Of a stretch of DNA of 64,000 bases, positions 10,863 through 22,142 are shown piece after piece. Each line of letters starts with the position of its first letter. Positions within the stretch are counted from its first letter, which is position 1. The translations under genes and the position numbers were made by a program. This stretch comes from Paraphaeosphaeria minitans (taxonomy: Eukaryota > Ascomycota > Dothideomycetes > Pleosporales > Didymosphaeriaceae), in the NCBI GenBank assembly GCA_015832175.1, contig WJXW01000007.1, positions 496,001-560,000 on the forward strand, read 5' to 3'. The notes under the pieces were generated by a model. It saw only the letters and a program-made list of their open reading frames with translations, did not search any database and had not been told where the DNA came from.

Positions 10863-12740
10863 ATGATGCGTCCCAGAATAAAAATCCCGCGCCGGACGGC
10901 ACCGAACCAGCCACTGTCGCGCCGCCACAAACGCAACCTCTTGTACGCCTTTGTCGTCGCATTCGTCTTCGCAATTATATACATCTTCAATGGACCGGGC
11001 GACCCCATGGCCGTGCCTTTCGACCTGCACCAGGCATACATGAACGATGGCGCAAACACCCGCAGCATCGTCGTGGGGGACTCGTACGACTGGCGGACCG
11101 CGCCTTTCGTCAATACCATCCCCGACTACATACACTTGCCCGCTGGCACGCCGAAGAAGCTGCCCAAAGTGCAATTCGACTTCCCACCGGAAACATCTTC
11201 GCAGAAGGCGAAGCGCGAGGCGCGTCGGGTCGCGGTCAGGCAAGAGTTTCAGCGCAGCTGGGAGAACTACAAGACATTTGCATGGGGTCAAGATGAGCTT
11301 GCCCCAATTACAGGGGAAGGCGCCGAGTCGTTTGGAGGCTGGGGTGCGACGCTTGTGGATGCGCTGGACACGTTGTGGATCATGGGGCTGAAGGATGATT
11401 TCTACGAGGCTGTCGAGGCGGTGGCTGCCATCGACTTTGGCGTCTCCGAGTCCGTGACAATCAGCGTGTTCGAGACCACGATCCGCTATCTGGGTGGGCT
11501 GCTCTCGGCGTACGATCTGAGCCACGAGAAGGTGCTGCTGGACAAGGCCATACAGCTGGGCGAGATGCTGTACCGCGCCTTCGACACCAAGCCCAACAAC
11601 TTCCCGTTGGACAGGCTCATGCTGGAAAAGGCGAAGAACAAGGGCGACTTCAATGCAGACAGCAGCATCTGCTTTGCCGCGCTGGGTTCTCTAACCATGG
11701 AGTTCACGCGGCTGGCCCAGGTTACGCAGAAGGACAAGTACTACCAAGTCGTTGCCAACGTCACAAACTTCCTGGCCCGCACCCAACATAAGACGAAAAT
11801 TCCAGGTTTGTTTCCTATCTGGATCAATGCGTACCACGAAACGATTGTCGGGGCGTCATTCACGGCCGGCGCAATGGCGGACAGCTCCTACGAATACTTC
11901 CCAAAGATGGTGGCTCTGCTTGGTGGTCTAGAGCCGGCGTACGAAAAGCTATGGAAGGACTCGGCCGCGATGATCGACAAGCACATGCTCTATCGGCCCA
12001 TGCTCCCAGACACCGAGCCCGGTAAGGACTTGCTCTTCAGCGGCGACGTGAGCATCTCCGGCAAGGACATCAAACTTGAAGCGGAGATGCAGCACCTAAC
12101 CTGCTTTATCGGTGGCATGTTCGCGCTCGGCGGCCGTCTCATGCCCGACCAGCACCACATCGACCTCGGCGTGAAGCTCACCGAAGGCTGCATCTACGCC
12201 TACGCCGCGATGCCCAGCGGTGTCATGCCCGAGATGTTTCACAGTGCGCCCTGCGCCTCGCGCATCTCGTGTCCCTGGAACGCCACTTTCTGGGAGGAGG
12301 AAGTGCTCCGGCGCGGCGGCTACAATAAGGAGCACGCCGAGTTTGCGAGCATCTTGGAGAGAGAAAAACTTCCGATAGGCTTCACCTCTCTCCGTGACAA
12401 GCGCTACCTCCTCCGCCCCGAGGCCATAGAGTCCGTCATGATCATGTACCGCATCACCGGCCACGAGGAGTACCTCGACCACGCGTGGGATATGTTCACG
12501 TCGGTTGTCCGCGCGACGCAGACGCCTTTCGCCAACGGCCAGGTCTTCGATGTTACTGCCGATCCGCCGGCTGAGCCGGAGAACAAGATGGAGAGCTTCT
12601 GGTTCGGCGAGACGCTCAAGTACTTCTATCTTGTCTTCAGTCCGCCTGATATGATTAGCCTGGATGAGTGGGTGTTCAATACCGAGGCGCATCCGTTCCG
12701 CAGGCCGGTGCCTCGGAAGACGGAGTCGAGGGGGAACTAA
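10863..12740 (+). CDS. Class I alpha-1,2-mannosidase (GH47), type II membrane
   Basis: Trims alpha-1,2-linked mannose from N-glycans in the ER or Golgi. One exon, 625 residues. The start is the first ATG of the MMRPRIK pair; the frame is open further upstream but has no ATG there fitting the family. Residues 20-45 are a basic segment and a hydrophobic signal anchor (LLYAFVVAFVFAIIYIF). The GH47 domain fills the rest: SFGGWGATLVDALDTLWIMG, FETTIRYLGGLLSAYDLS, GSLTMEFTRLAQVT, the Cys pair in HLTCFIGG and EGCIYAY, RYLLRPEAIES, ESFWFGETLKYFYLVF, and the terminal FNTEAHP with the calcium-binding Thr. It could be an ER MNS1-like or a Golgi-type enzyme; the sequence does not settle which. Confidence 0.95.
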   Translation: MMRPRIKIPRRTAPNQPLSRRHKRNLLYAFVVAFVFAIIYIFNGPGDPMAVPFDLHQAYMNDGANTRSIVVGDSYDWRTAPFVNTIPDYIHLPAGTPKKLPKVQFDFPPETSSQKAKREARRVAVRQEFQRSWENYKTFAWGQDELAPITGEGAESFGGWGATLVDALDTLWIMGLKDDFYEAVEAVAAIDFGVSESVTISVFETTIRYLGGLLSAYDLSHEKVLLDKAIQLGEMLYRAFDTKPNNFPLDRLMLEKAKNKGDFNADSSICFAALGSLTMEFTRLAQVTQKDKYYQVVANVTNFLARTQHKTKIPGLFPIWINAYHETIVGASFTAGAMADSSYEYFPKMVALLGGLEPAYEKLWKDSAAMIDKHMLYRPMLPDTEPGKDLLFSGDVSISGKDIKLEAEMQHLTCFIGGMFALGGRLMPDQHHIDLGVKLTEGCIYAYAAMPSGVMPEMFHSAPCASRISCPWNATFWEEEVLRRGGYNKEHAEFASILEREKLPIGFTSLRDKRYLLRPEAIESVMIMYRITGHEEYLDHAWDMFTSVVRATQTPFANGQVFDVTADPPAEPENKMESFWFGETLKYFYLVFSPPDMISLDEWVFNTEAHPFRRPVPRKTESRGN

Positions 12741-13404
12741 GACGACGGAAGTTCAGGCGGTGCTGGAGGATGAGATGGGATCAGGCTATCTAGGAAGAGA
12801 CTTTGACATGGCGGCGTTTCTGCTTGATACCCGTTCGGAGCGAAGCGCTTCGAATACTGCATGCTGTCGTTCTTGCGTACATGCATGCGAGTGTATATTA
12901 TAACGGCATTGGCATTGGCATGGCGACGGTGTTTGGTTGATTTGTTTTATATACTGGACAGACGGCATATCGGATCGGCACCCAAACAAAATACAATTTG
13001 TGTCGGCATCTTGATCGTTTTGATGGAATTCGGGTATTGGGCATTGGGTCGAAGTACTCATGGACAGGCGTACCATTGTTTCCTGAGCGATTGGGTGGCG
13101 CATACCAACTGCACAGCCACACCGATGACGTCGCTCCGGTGAAGACCTCACCTGCACTGCCTTGACCACATGGTAAACTTATCACGAGGTGGCGTGGCGC
13201 AACAACTCTTGACATAAATCACGTAGTCCTCAGCTGCCCCAAGGCAGCAGCCTTCCTATTCAGCAGCCTGGCGGCCCGCGTCACGCTTACGAGTCTCGAA
13301 TTCACCGTCACCCTCTCCACACCAACTCGGTGTGGTTGTGTGTGACGCCTCTTAATAAACAGCACCTTAAAACTCGCGCATCTGCCTAGATCAGCAAAAT
13401 CAAG
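12741..13404. other. Intergenic, no gene seen
   Basis: The 3' flank of the mannosidase and 5' flank of the next gene. Short frames only. Confidence 0.6.
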
Positions 13405-15318
13405 ATGAATCTTCCTCCTGGTCCTTCCCCACTCAGCGAAGCCGACTTCCTCGACTTCATCTACAATTATTTCAAAGCCGAATACGCCCCCATCCGATGG
13501 ATCTTCGCCTCCACTGCCGAAGCGGTGCCCGTCCAGGCAAAGCGCTTTCTCGCGATGGGCGACCACCTCTCCCCGACTTCCTTCCGCCCCGCGGACCCAA
13601 GGACACACGCAGACCTCCAGTCTCTCGAGTACTGCATCCAGAAATGGAATTTGGACGCCGCCTTCGTAAAAGGCATTGTCATACGGTACGCAAAGTACCG
13701 GGTGCATGAGAGACTAGAAAAGAAGCTGTATGAATGTTTACGCGGAGACTTGATGGTGCGCAAGGCACTGAAAGAGAAGGCGCTCATTGACCATCTGTGG
13801 CCGTCTCCCGCGCCGGCGAATCTACCCAAGGAATTGCTGCAGCAGGGTGTGCAAGTGCGCCAGTGGTACGGGTACATGTTCTTCAAGTACTTCCGCCTGC
13901 TGCGCGCCGAGGACGACTTTTCCTTCAGGCCGGAGGTTGCGCAGGCGCTGAAGAGTGCGGGGACGCTGATGCTGGTGCCGTTCGCGGAGCATATTTCTGC
14001 TGGGCCGGTGGAGCCTATTCGGGCGATTGTGACGAATGGGGCGAGCTTTGTGAATGCGCCGAAGAGTAGGAAGAGGGAGAGGGAGGCGAGAGGCTTTGGG
14101 GAGCTGGAGAAGTTTGAGATCAGGTTTGATTCGCCGGGGGATGTGCAGAATACGGTTGCAAGAAGCGTGGTGCGGCAGTGTCGATGTCTGAAGTGCGGGA
14201 CGCTTAGAGATGTGCAGGTTGCGGTGTTGATTGATCCGACACCGGGAGGCATGGCGCCACAGGGCTCGCAGGGAACGCAGAGGAGGCCGAGTAATCCGAA
14301 TACGTCGGCGCCGAGGAGGAGTAATCCTCCATCGAAGACGAACGAGCAGTATACGCCCGGGTACGACATGCCCGGTTCCCAGGAGTCGGCACAGCGACAT
14401 GCACTCCCTCCGCAAGTGGAGCTGCATAACGCGACTTCGGGCGTTCGGTCACCTTCGCCCGTGCAGAAGAAACAGTGCCCAGCATGCACGTTCCTGAACC
14501 ACCCTGAGCTCACAGCCTGCGAGCTATGTCAGAATTCACTCCCCGAGACGCTGACGACAAAGCCGGCCAGTCCAGCACAACGGCCCACAAAGCCGGCACA
14601 CGCACACTCAGTTTCGCTACCAGCAAATTCGCGTGCTGAACAGATGAAAAATGATGAGCGACCTGGACTCCTGGACAAGGTGAATAGATACAGTCTCGGT
14701 CTTGGCTCCTCGCTGTACTCCCTCACGCCTTTCAGTGCCGCGCAGCAACAGCAACAGCAACAGCAGGCGACAGACCAAGCTCCACCCCCAGTCTCCAACG
14801 AGCCACGTGCCAACGGGCCTCTACCGGGCGCCTCAGATGTCCCTCAGGAGCCGCATGCGCAGAGGGCAGCGCCCTTAGTTCCGCACCGCGATCGCGTCGT
14901 CTCGCCACCAGCACCCGTCCAAGCACAAAAGCAGAAAGAAGAACAAGCACTCCCAACAACGCCCCCAATACCTTCCTACCAAGAGCCCTCAAAATACCCC
15001 GAAATGACCCTAATGCCTCTGACCCCGCCGCCCATCTCCACTTCTTCCCTCCACCGCCCTACACCCCTCGGCCTTCCACAAAATCTAATGGACGACTACG
15101 TCCCCGTGTCGCCGCCTGTCACGCAGGCTGTCGAGAACGGAGACAATGCTGGGTGGGGAGCGGGGTGGGGCGAGGTACATCATGCTCCTGGGAAGAGGGA
15201 GGACAGTGATGATGATGACCAGGAGGGAGACGGGAGAGGAATGGGTAGGGGGATGGTGGATTTGGATGAGGTGGCGAGAGAGGAGATGGGTGTTTGGGGG
15301 GAGAGGGAGGACGAGTGA
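13405..15318 (+). CDS. RanBP2/NZF-type zinc-finger protein, function unknown
   Basis: A single exon of 637 residues starting MNLPPGPSPLSEADFLDF. The first about 220 residues are well-ordered and helical looking, with aromatic-rich segments (YNYFKAEYAPIRWIF, QWYGYMFFKYFRLL) that I cannot assign to a named family. A CRCLKCG pair follows near residue 265. A RanBP2/NZF finger of the form CPACTFLNHPELTACELC lies at about 354-371; such fingers bind ubiquitin or RNA in other proteins. After it come a Pro/Ser/Gln-rich disordered stretch with a Q8 run, and an acidic tail (DSDDDDQEGDG). The finger resembles those in sorting and ubiquitin adaptors, but no second diagnostic domain is visible. The gene is clear; the function is unknown. 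Confidence 0.85.
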   Translation: MNLPPGPSPLSEADFLDFIYNYFKAEYAPIRWIFASTAEAVPVQAKRFLAMGDHLSPTSFRPADPRTHADLQSLEYCIQKWNLDAAFVKGIVIRYAKYRVHERLEKKLYECLRGDLMVRKALKEKALIDHLWPSPAPANLPKELLQQGVQVRQWYGYMFFKYFRLLRAEDDFSFRPEVAQALKSAGTLMLVPFAEHISAGPVEPIRAIVTNGASFVNAPKSRKREREARGFGELEKFEIRFDSPGDVQNTVARSVVRQCRCLKCGTLRDVQVAVLIDPTPGGMAPQGSQGTQRRPSNPNTSAPRRSNPPSKTNEQYTPGYDMPGSQESAQRHALPPQVELHNATSGVRSPSPVQKKQCPACTFLNHPELTACELCQNSLPETLTTKPASPAQRPTKPAHAHSVSLPANSRAEQMKNDERPGLLDKVNRYSLGLGSSLYSLTPFSAAQQQQQQQQATDQAPPPVSNEPRANGPLPGASDVPQEPHAQRAAPLVPHRDRVVSPPAPVQAQKQKEEQALPTTPPIPSYQEPSKYPEMTLMPLTPPPISTSSLHRPTPLGLPQNLMDDYVPVSPPVTQAVENGDNAGWGAGWGEVHHAPGKREDSDDDDQEGDGRGMGRGMVDLDEVAREEMGVWGEREDE

Positions 15319-16150
15319 GGGGCAGGAGGAGATGTTGTTCAGGGAGGGGGTGGTGGCGGACTTTTTGTAAGTACGGGTTGAGCGTGGAGCATTTTGTTTG
15401 ATAGCGAGGATGCTGTTGTGCATGCGCATACGAAGATTTGGATTTATCCAAGCAGTGGGGGGGTAACATTTTTGCAGGGCGCGGGCCTTTTACTGTTAAT
15501 TTACGGCATCATTAGCTGAAGTATTTGTTGGAAAGCACTTCTGGCACACCTATTGGAGTTGCCCTGGCTCCAAAAGAAGGTGCAGACCAGCTACCTACAT
15601 AGACGCTTAGCCGCTCCAGAACTGTCTATTTCCCTCCCTCGTCAATTTATGCTGCGTACGACTTCGCAAGTGCAAGTCTATCCTCCGTCACATCAGCGGC
15701 TCTCGGGGGAGCGAGGTGGTCACGTGACATTCGGGTCCACGGCAGCTTCCGTACCTACCGTACCGTACTCATCCGGAACAGCCTCAATCGAAAGTAACAG
15801 CGACTGGTCCTCCTAACATATCAGAGACCACCAAGAAACTCAAAAGTCTGTGGACTGTGCGTGGAAACGCGAAGTGGCTCAAGCGCTTCCAAATCATGCT
15901 GGCCCAGCCAAGCCTTCCCCGCGCCTGTGGCTTGACGTCCACTTCGTGACAGAAGCCCAGCACTCGCAGCCAAGGAGATCAGAGTCAGGCTGCTAGCTTC
16001 ATCCCGCGCAGCAAAAGTGACTTCCACATTGCGACTAAATGCGGTGGTGTGGATTTTGTGCTTGCCTGGAATGGGGTTCTGTGAGAGCCAAGGGCTTGTG
16101 CTTTCAGTGAAGTACCATACCTAGATGTTGCGGAAAGAAGGACATCCGTA

Positions 16151-16175
16151 CCAAGATATCTAGGCGATATCTTGG
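16151..16175. repeat. Short perfect inverted repeat
   Basis: CCAAGATATC, then a 5-base loop, then GATATCTTGG. It could be a regulator site or chance. Confidence 0.5.
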
Positions 16176-16654
16176 ACGGCGATCACTGTGAAAGGGAAAG
16201 CTTGGTAGGTGTTGGGGTGCGTTAGAAAGACATAACAGAATCTGAGGCTAACTTGTTGTGTGTTTTGGTTAGGTAGGGCTCTTTTGTTGGCATCCGTCGA
16301 AGAGCGAGATAGGATGCTCGAAGTGCTCCAGTTGACCGTACATGCAAATCGAGCTCGTCGATCAAGGCACTTAACGGTAGGCCTCTCCCAAAAACGGCTC
16401 ACGCTCTTGGACATCTACTGATGGGAATCGCCGTTCTATGGAAACTAACTGCAGTTCAATAGTATGAGCCTCAAATCGGTTCGCCGAAGCAGACTTAGCT
16501 TCGCTATTCTTCGAAGTCCACCAAGACACCGGCCATCACAACCAAGACCCTACAACTCTCTTCCAAGCCTTGCGGTGCTATGCCGACGTAATGAAGACAG
16601 ACAGTTCGGGCATATCTCGTAACCATATCCATTATGCAGAGCGGTTGCCCAATT

Positions 16655-16664
16655 GTATAAAAGA
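16655..16664 (+). promoter_or_regulatory. TATA box of the CHRD gene
   Basis: TGTATAAAAG lies about 90-100 bp upstream of the ATG at 16755, which fits an inducible fungal core promoter. Confidence 0.6.
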
Positions 16665-16754
16665 AGACCGGAGTACTCCCCAACTTGGAACTATCAGTGA
16701 CATTGATTAAAATTACTACCACGATACTTCGATATCTCTGTCAATACCCCGACA

Positions 16755-17446
16755 ATGCACATCTCCGCACCCGCTTTCGTTGCCCTCATGGCAGCAGCCC
16801 TCACCCTCGCAGCCCCCACGGAACCCAACCCCTCCCACAGGAAAACATCCCTCGAGGATGGCAAGAAAGACCTCAGCGGAAAGGGGAAAGGTAACTCCAA
16901 TTGGAAGAAACACGAAAAAATCTTCCACTTCGACGCCACCTACATCGTCAAAGCGACCCCCGAGCAGGTGATCAACACAACTCAGACGCCCGCCCCCGGT
17001 CAGCCCGGCGCAAAAGGCCTCTTCAAGTACGCGATCAACGTTGCTGAGAATACGATTTGCTACGTACGTCCCCATCCCCCCTCCCCCTCCTTTCCCACAT
17101 CTACACCTGCTAGGCAACGCTGACCGCGAATAAGAACATCACCCTATCCGGCATAACAGGCCCCTACCAATCCGCCGCCCTCACCGCAACACACATCCAC
17201 GAAGCACCCGAGGGCCGCGCAGGCCCGCCGCGCATCGCGCTTCCCAATCCTGCGGGGCCCGACGGGCGCCGTGTTTCCGCTGGCTGCATCGCTGGGCCGT
17301 TTGAGACGGGGATTGATGGTGCGGATGGCGTGGATACGGGGGTGGGGTTCCATGTCAGGCAGATTGTGGAGAATCCAGGAGGCTTTTTTACGGATACGCA
17401 TACGAGGGCTTATGTGCCGGGGGCGGTGAGGGAGCAGCTTGGGTAG
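16755..17446 (+). CDS. Small secreted CHRD-domain protein
   Basis: Two exons, 16755-17063 and 17135-17446, separated by a 71-bp intron (GTACGT..CTGAC..ATAAG), give 206 residues. The N-terminus is a signal peptide (MHISAPAFVALMAAALTLA) followed by a basic Ser/Lys-rich spacer. From about residue 57 the sequence matches a CHRD (chordin-type) domain: FHFDATYIVKATPEQV, FKYAINVAENTICY, then across the intron NITLSGITGPY, ATHIHEAPEGRAGPPRI and FFTDTHTRAYVPGAVREQL. The HIHE and DTHT histidines are the family hallmarks. Secreted CHRD proteins occur in fungi and bacteria with poorly known functions. A TATA box lies upstream. Read without the intron, the frame stops after 122 codons and lacks half the domain. 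Confidence 0.9.
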
Positions 17447-19914
17447 GTGGTGTGTGAATTGGGGAAAAGGGGGGAGAGAGGATGATGAGTGTGCGTGCGT
17501 GAGTGGATGCAGGGTGCGGTTGTGTACTTATGTCTTGGCTTGTTCGTGATTATTCTCGTGTGTTAAGCTGTCTCTACCTACTGTAACTTAACTGTTGCGA
17601 GGATATAGCTTGAAGATTTAATCTTTTTTTGTAATCAGCTTCGCATGACTATCAATACGTAATTTTCCAATGGCCACTAGTTCAAGATAGGCATTCAGTG
17701 AGGTGATCTACGTTCGTCTCATATTTTTAGATCAAGTCCGTCTTTGCTACGCGCCTGTTCACCGTAGAGTTTTTCTAATGCCGGTTGAGCTACATCGCAC
17801 CTTGCACCCAATTATACAAGCTCTACGTTCTTTTTGACCCTCTTTTACGATCTATTCTGTTCCATGATTAGATTGCTTATCATCAGCTCAACCAGCATTA
17901 GAAAAACTCTACGGTATCATAAACAGGCCTAACGTCTTTTGTATAATTAACCCTTATTCCTAACTTCAAAGGTAACATCTTCTGCCCAGGTTAAAGCTGT
18001 CTCTTCTATAGAATATAGATGACAAGATTCAAACGCCTTCAATTGTGGCGAAGAAAAGCCGAGTTGCGCAAGCATGAAAAGCGATTCGGGATTGCTGTAG
18101 AGAAAGAAATAGTAAAAGAGGAGAGAGCTTCAACCCCAAAATCTCTGCTGCTTTGCAGCTGATTGAGTTCGCATTCACATTGAAGGTATCTGCCAAGGGC
18201 ACCTGAGACTCTGAGCCTTGAATTTCTTTATCGTGCCAAACCTACCTACCTAGGTAGTCTCGACATCCGGGTTCCACACAAGATGTGTAACGTCAAGCAT
18301 GGCACGATGCTGATTATAGGTCGGTCACTGTCAAAATCACTGTTAACGGAGGTTTTAGGCACAATGACAATTTGTGGCTTGTAAAATTGGATGCACACCG
18401 AGGCGTATCCTGGGTCTAAGATCGGGCCACCGGATACCTAACGCTAGGAAGCAATTTCTGATGAGCTCGTGGTCACCACCCTGCTACAATGGTCTTGAAA
18501 AATAGCAAGGACATCTAAGAATACCTCAATGTGCTCATTAATGGCCAGAGTTCTCGCTTATCGTAGTAGGTAGCCTCACGCACTGCGTACATTGGTATCA
18601 TCTGACTATCAGCTGATCCATTGGCTTCTTCACCTTTCGGCGTTGGAAATCCCTTTCATGCGCGGGATGCAGCATCAGATACATCCTCCGTCATCGCCAC
18701 TGTCCGAGAGGTCGCTCACACGCAGCTTCCTTTAACCCTAGGTATAGTTGTTCAATTCCCTGGGAGGCTGCGCTAGCGAAAGCGCGTGCGGATGGCGCAC
18801 CTTCGGATGACCGCAACACAACGACTCATCAAACCATCCTCACCCCATCCAAGCTTCTGGAATTACCGTTTGCCCGAGTCCGGAACACTTGCCCCCCAAT
18901 TTTTCTCCAGGTTCGCGGGTGTGGTCGTAAAGAAAGTTTGCGCCATCTGAGCAGACGATTCGAAGGGGTCGCTTCCGACGGTAGCAATGCACCGCAGCGC
19001 TCAAGCACCTCAAGGAACACAAGTTGAGTAGGTATTCTTTCGATAGTCTAGCTCTGCAACGTGGAGAGCGACGCGTTTTGCTTTTTCCAATCCAGCTGGT
19101 CACAGCCACATCATCTTCCCCGCAAACCCCCAACCGCCCCTGGGATAGCCGGGGTCTAGTCTACATTCTGCCTGCAGCCAGCGGATCTGGCCATCATCCG
19201 TACCGTTCCCAGATTCGCAAGGTTCTCCACGTGCTCGCGACTCCACCCAAGTCTCCGCATCACCGGCTCTAACGTTCGCATCACCGATCAAGCTCTGGCC
19301 TCGTTGTAGTGCAGATCATCCAGCCATCATAATTGCGTGGGCATTGGTAATAACTCAACACAGAGCTTTTACCAACTGCTCATACTCATCATAGCAGCTG
19401 CAATGATTAATGTATCTATGCTGGGTGTAAGTAGCGCCATGCAACGCGCCTGCGCCCTGGACGTGAACTCTTGAGGTCAAAGGGAGGTGCACATATCAAC
19501 GCTAAGGCCCCGTCGGACAATGACCATGCCACCTTCGCCGAGAGTTCGTATCCAGTCACAGCTAAGAAAATAAAACGCCCAGTATACTAGAGCGCAAGTT
19601 AGCCACTCATTTTAGTGTTCCCGTTGCTCCAGGATGAGAGAGTTCTGGGCTGATCGTCACCAGAAGGGGGTCAGTATGCCACTTGCAGCCAATCCTCGAA
19701 CCTCTACACAGCTCCGCCCCGTGCCGTTGCGGCGCTGCCTTTGAAGTATTTGAATGTGCGGGGGACCGTATTTTGTTCAATATTAGTACTCGGCACTCTG
19801 CTTTTACCCCGGCTTTAGCAGGTATAAGCGGTGTTTATTGATATATCGGCTTACCCCCGGATTCCCATCTTACCCTCTTTTCATACATTTCGAGGCATTA
19901 ACTACCACGTCAAC
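17447..19914. other. Long intergenic region (2.5 kb) with a MITE-like inverted repeat
   Basis: No gene supported. It includes the 155-bp inverted-repeat element at 17761-17915, a TACCTAGGTA palindrome at 18247-18256 and the transporter promoter. Frames near 18829-19291 lack motifs and overlap on both strands. Confidence 0.55.
17761..17915. mobile_element. MITE-like element with 31-bp terminal inverted repeats
   Basis: 17761-17791 (ACCGTAGAGTTTTTCTAATG...) and 17885-17915 are inverted copies with one mismatch in 31 positions. They enclose 93 bp of AT-rich sequence without a gene. No obvious target-site duplication flanks the ends (TTC on the left, ATC on the right). A non-autonomous DNA transposon remnant is the likeliest reading; a long hairpin of other origin is possible. 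Confidence 0.65.
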
Positions 19915-21236
19915 ATGGCACAACACCACGAGAGTCTGCGCGAGAGGACGCTGAACAATGAGAACCTCGCCGGCCCCGAAATTAATCAAGCTGGTATTGG
20001 CGGAAGTCATGCAGACCTGATGGATCGGACACACAACAACGAAAATCTCACTGCACCCACGCCAGACATGAGTGCTCCTTTAGAGAAAGACTTTAGCAAT
20101 AGTAATGCCACCTCCGGACACCTTCCCGACTTCGACGTTAACAATCAGACGGGTCCATACAGCAATGGATACCACCAGCATCTGGACACCAACCATGATT
20201 CCGAGACTGCCCTCAGGAAGATACGGACGGCTGGAAGCATCTCGATTACGCCAGAATTGTTTGAGAAGCTCTATCTCTCACCGCAGAACAAGGTACACGG
20301 TGATTTGCGAAGAACCGTTGGCAACCCAACCCCCTTGTAAGCTTAGGTCTATCTCGATTGCTGTTCTCGCTGATCCTCTAGGGCACTCCTTGGCTTCTTG
20401 TTATCGCTCATGCCGCTGAGCATGGACCTCATGGGCTGGAGAGGCGCAGGTGGCAATGGTGAGTCTGTTGCACATCCGCGATGAAACGAATCATGCTGAT
20501 GCAACTTCCGCAGGCGCCGCCGGAACCGGTACATATTATTTCTTCGGTGGCCTTCTGATGATACTCGGATCTCTCGGCGAGGTAAGCAGGACAGCACTTG
20601 GTCCTTTTCGTTTCTTACTGACGTCTGCAGTTCCTCATCGGCAACACATTCCCTTTTGTGGTCTTCGGCTCGTTCGGCGCCTTCTGGCTCGGCTGGGCAG
20701 CCACCCTCCAGCCCTCCTACAACGCATACGGCGCGTACTCAACAACTGGTGTTGCTGCAGACGGCCTCGCTACCGTGGGCTTCCGTTCCAGTTATGGTAA
20801 TTATCAAATCTCGTCACCGCAATTTCAACGCACACTGACTCCCCCTCAGCCTTCTTCTTCATCGCCATGGCACTCCTCTGCCTCGTTTTCCTCGTTTGCT
20901 CCCTCCGAACCAACGTCTGCTTCTTCATGATCTTCTTCACGCTCGTTCTCGCCTTCTGCATGCTCGCCGGCTCGTTCTGGGAAGCGAACAACGGGAACAT
21001 GGTGCGCTCTGCCAACCTGCAGATTGCAGGCGGGGCATTTGCTTTCGTTACTACGTTGTTCGGATGGTGGATCTTCATTGCGATCATGCTCGCCAGTCTG
21101 GACTTCCCGTTCGAGCTCCCGGGTAAGCTACCACTGATGGAGACGAAGGCTGCATGCTGAATTGTGTACAGTGGGTGACCTTTCGAGCTTCATCAAGGGT
21201 GCAAGCGATAAGAGGGCGAGGCAGGAGAGCGTGTGA
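19915..21236 (+). CDS. GPR1/FUN34/YaaH family acetate/ammonium transporter
   Basis: Plasma-membrane transporter of the acetate uptake / ammonium export family (fungal Ady2/AcpA-like). Six exons, 19915-20336, 20382-20458, 20514-20581, 20631-20796, 20850-21122 and 21172-21236, give 356 residues with every phase closing. The N-terminus carries two internal LRERTLNNENL / LMDRTHNNENL-type repeats and is hydrophilic. ISITPELFEKLYLSPQNKV precedes the membrane core. The family signature NPTPLALLGF is split by intron 1 (NPTP then TT|G). Further on are MDLMGWRGAGGNG, YYFFGGLLMILGSLGEFL, FGSFGAFWLGW and the final spans, followed by a short basic tail SDKRARQESV. The specific substrate is not visible from sequence. 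Confidence 0.93.
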
Positions 21237-22142
21237 GCATGATGGAAAGCGGTGGGAAGGAGGGGGTTAACGAGGAGGCGTGCCGAGGTTGGTAAGGATT
21301 ATGGTGTATATGAAGGACAGTGTGATGGAAAGTGATGCTCACTTGATGACGAAGATTGGCACCTCAAATATAATAGCGATAGCGTATCGCATGCTGTGTG
21401 AGGTTTCATTGCCTCCTCGTGCACTACCCACACCGATTTCACTACATCTGCGAACCCATGCATCCATTGCTTCCCGCAAACTGTCACCGCAAATTGTCAC
21501 GGACGGAGCTCTGGAGGGAATTTGCCGGTGCCTTTTCGTACATGCTACCTAGCCTATGTCGGCACCGCACCAAAGCAATCATCTGCGGGCGCCGTAAGAC
21601 GCGCATTCATCTTTTCGGAATGGGACAATGACTCAGGTCCGGGACGGGCGAGCCGGGTCGGTAGGCTGCACGTGACGTGACGCTGACAAAAGCAAATGTG
21701 CATAACGTATACCTATCCGATCTCACCATTCGCATCTACATGGAAACTTGGACACACTTGGTACTCCTGCTGCCTCGATTTCTACATTCGCATCTGTGAT
21801 TTTCCCAGTTGACGAAGAGGGACAGTGCAGGGGTCGCCCAGCTTTGGGCAGACGAAACTCGGCTCCGACAACGCTGTGCAGCTGAAACGCTTACCTACCT
21901 AACCTCTTGCAAGACTGCAGACTCTGAAGCTACGGCAAAGCAAGACAAGGCGGGCACGGAAGTGTCTGTGATTGAGATGGTGTGATACCGCAGCCGGGAG
22001 GGACGAAGACAACCGCGACTACCTCGAGCTAACGTGCGGCCTTTCCCCACCGGGGACTCTCGCTAGGTACCTACATCACAGCATACCGCACGACGTCTAC
22101 CTTTCTACCTGACGTCCATCCCCGCCGGACGGAAGAGCAAAC
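21237..22142. other. Intergenic, no gene seen
   Basis: The 3' flank of the transporter and promoter of the next gene. It contains the palindrome TAGGTACCTA at 22064-22073. Confidence 0.6.

Larger units (their letters stand above)
15319..16754. other. Intergenic, no gene seen
   Basis: Contains a 10-bp perfect inverted repeat at 16151-16175 and the promoter of the CHRD gene. The short frames show no motifs. Confidence 0.55.
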
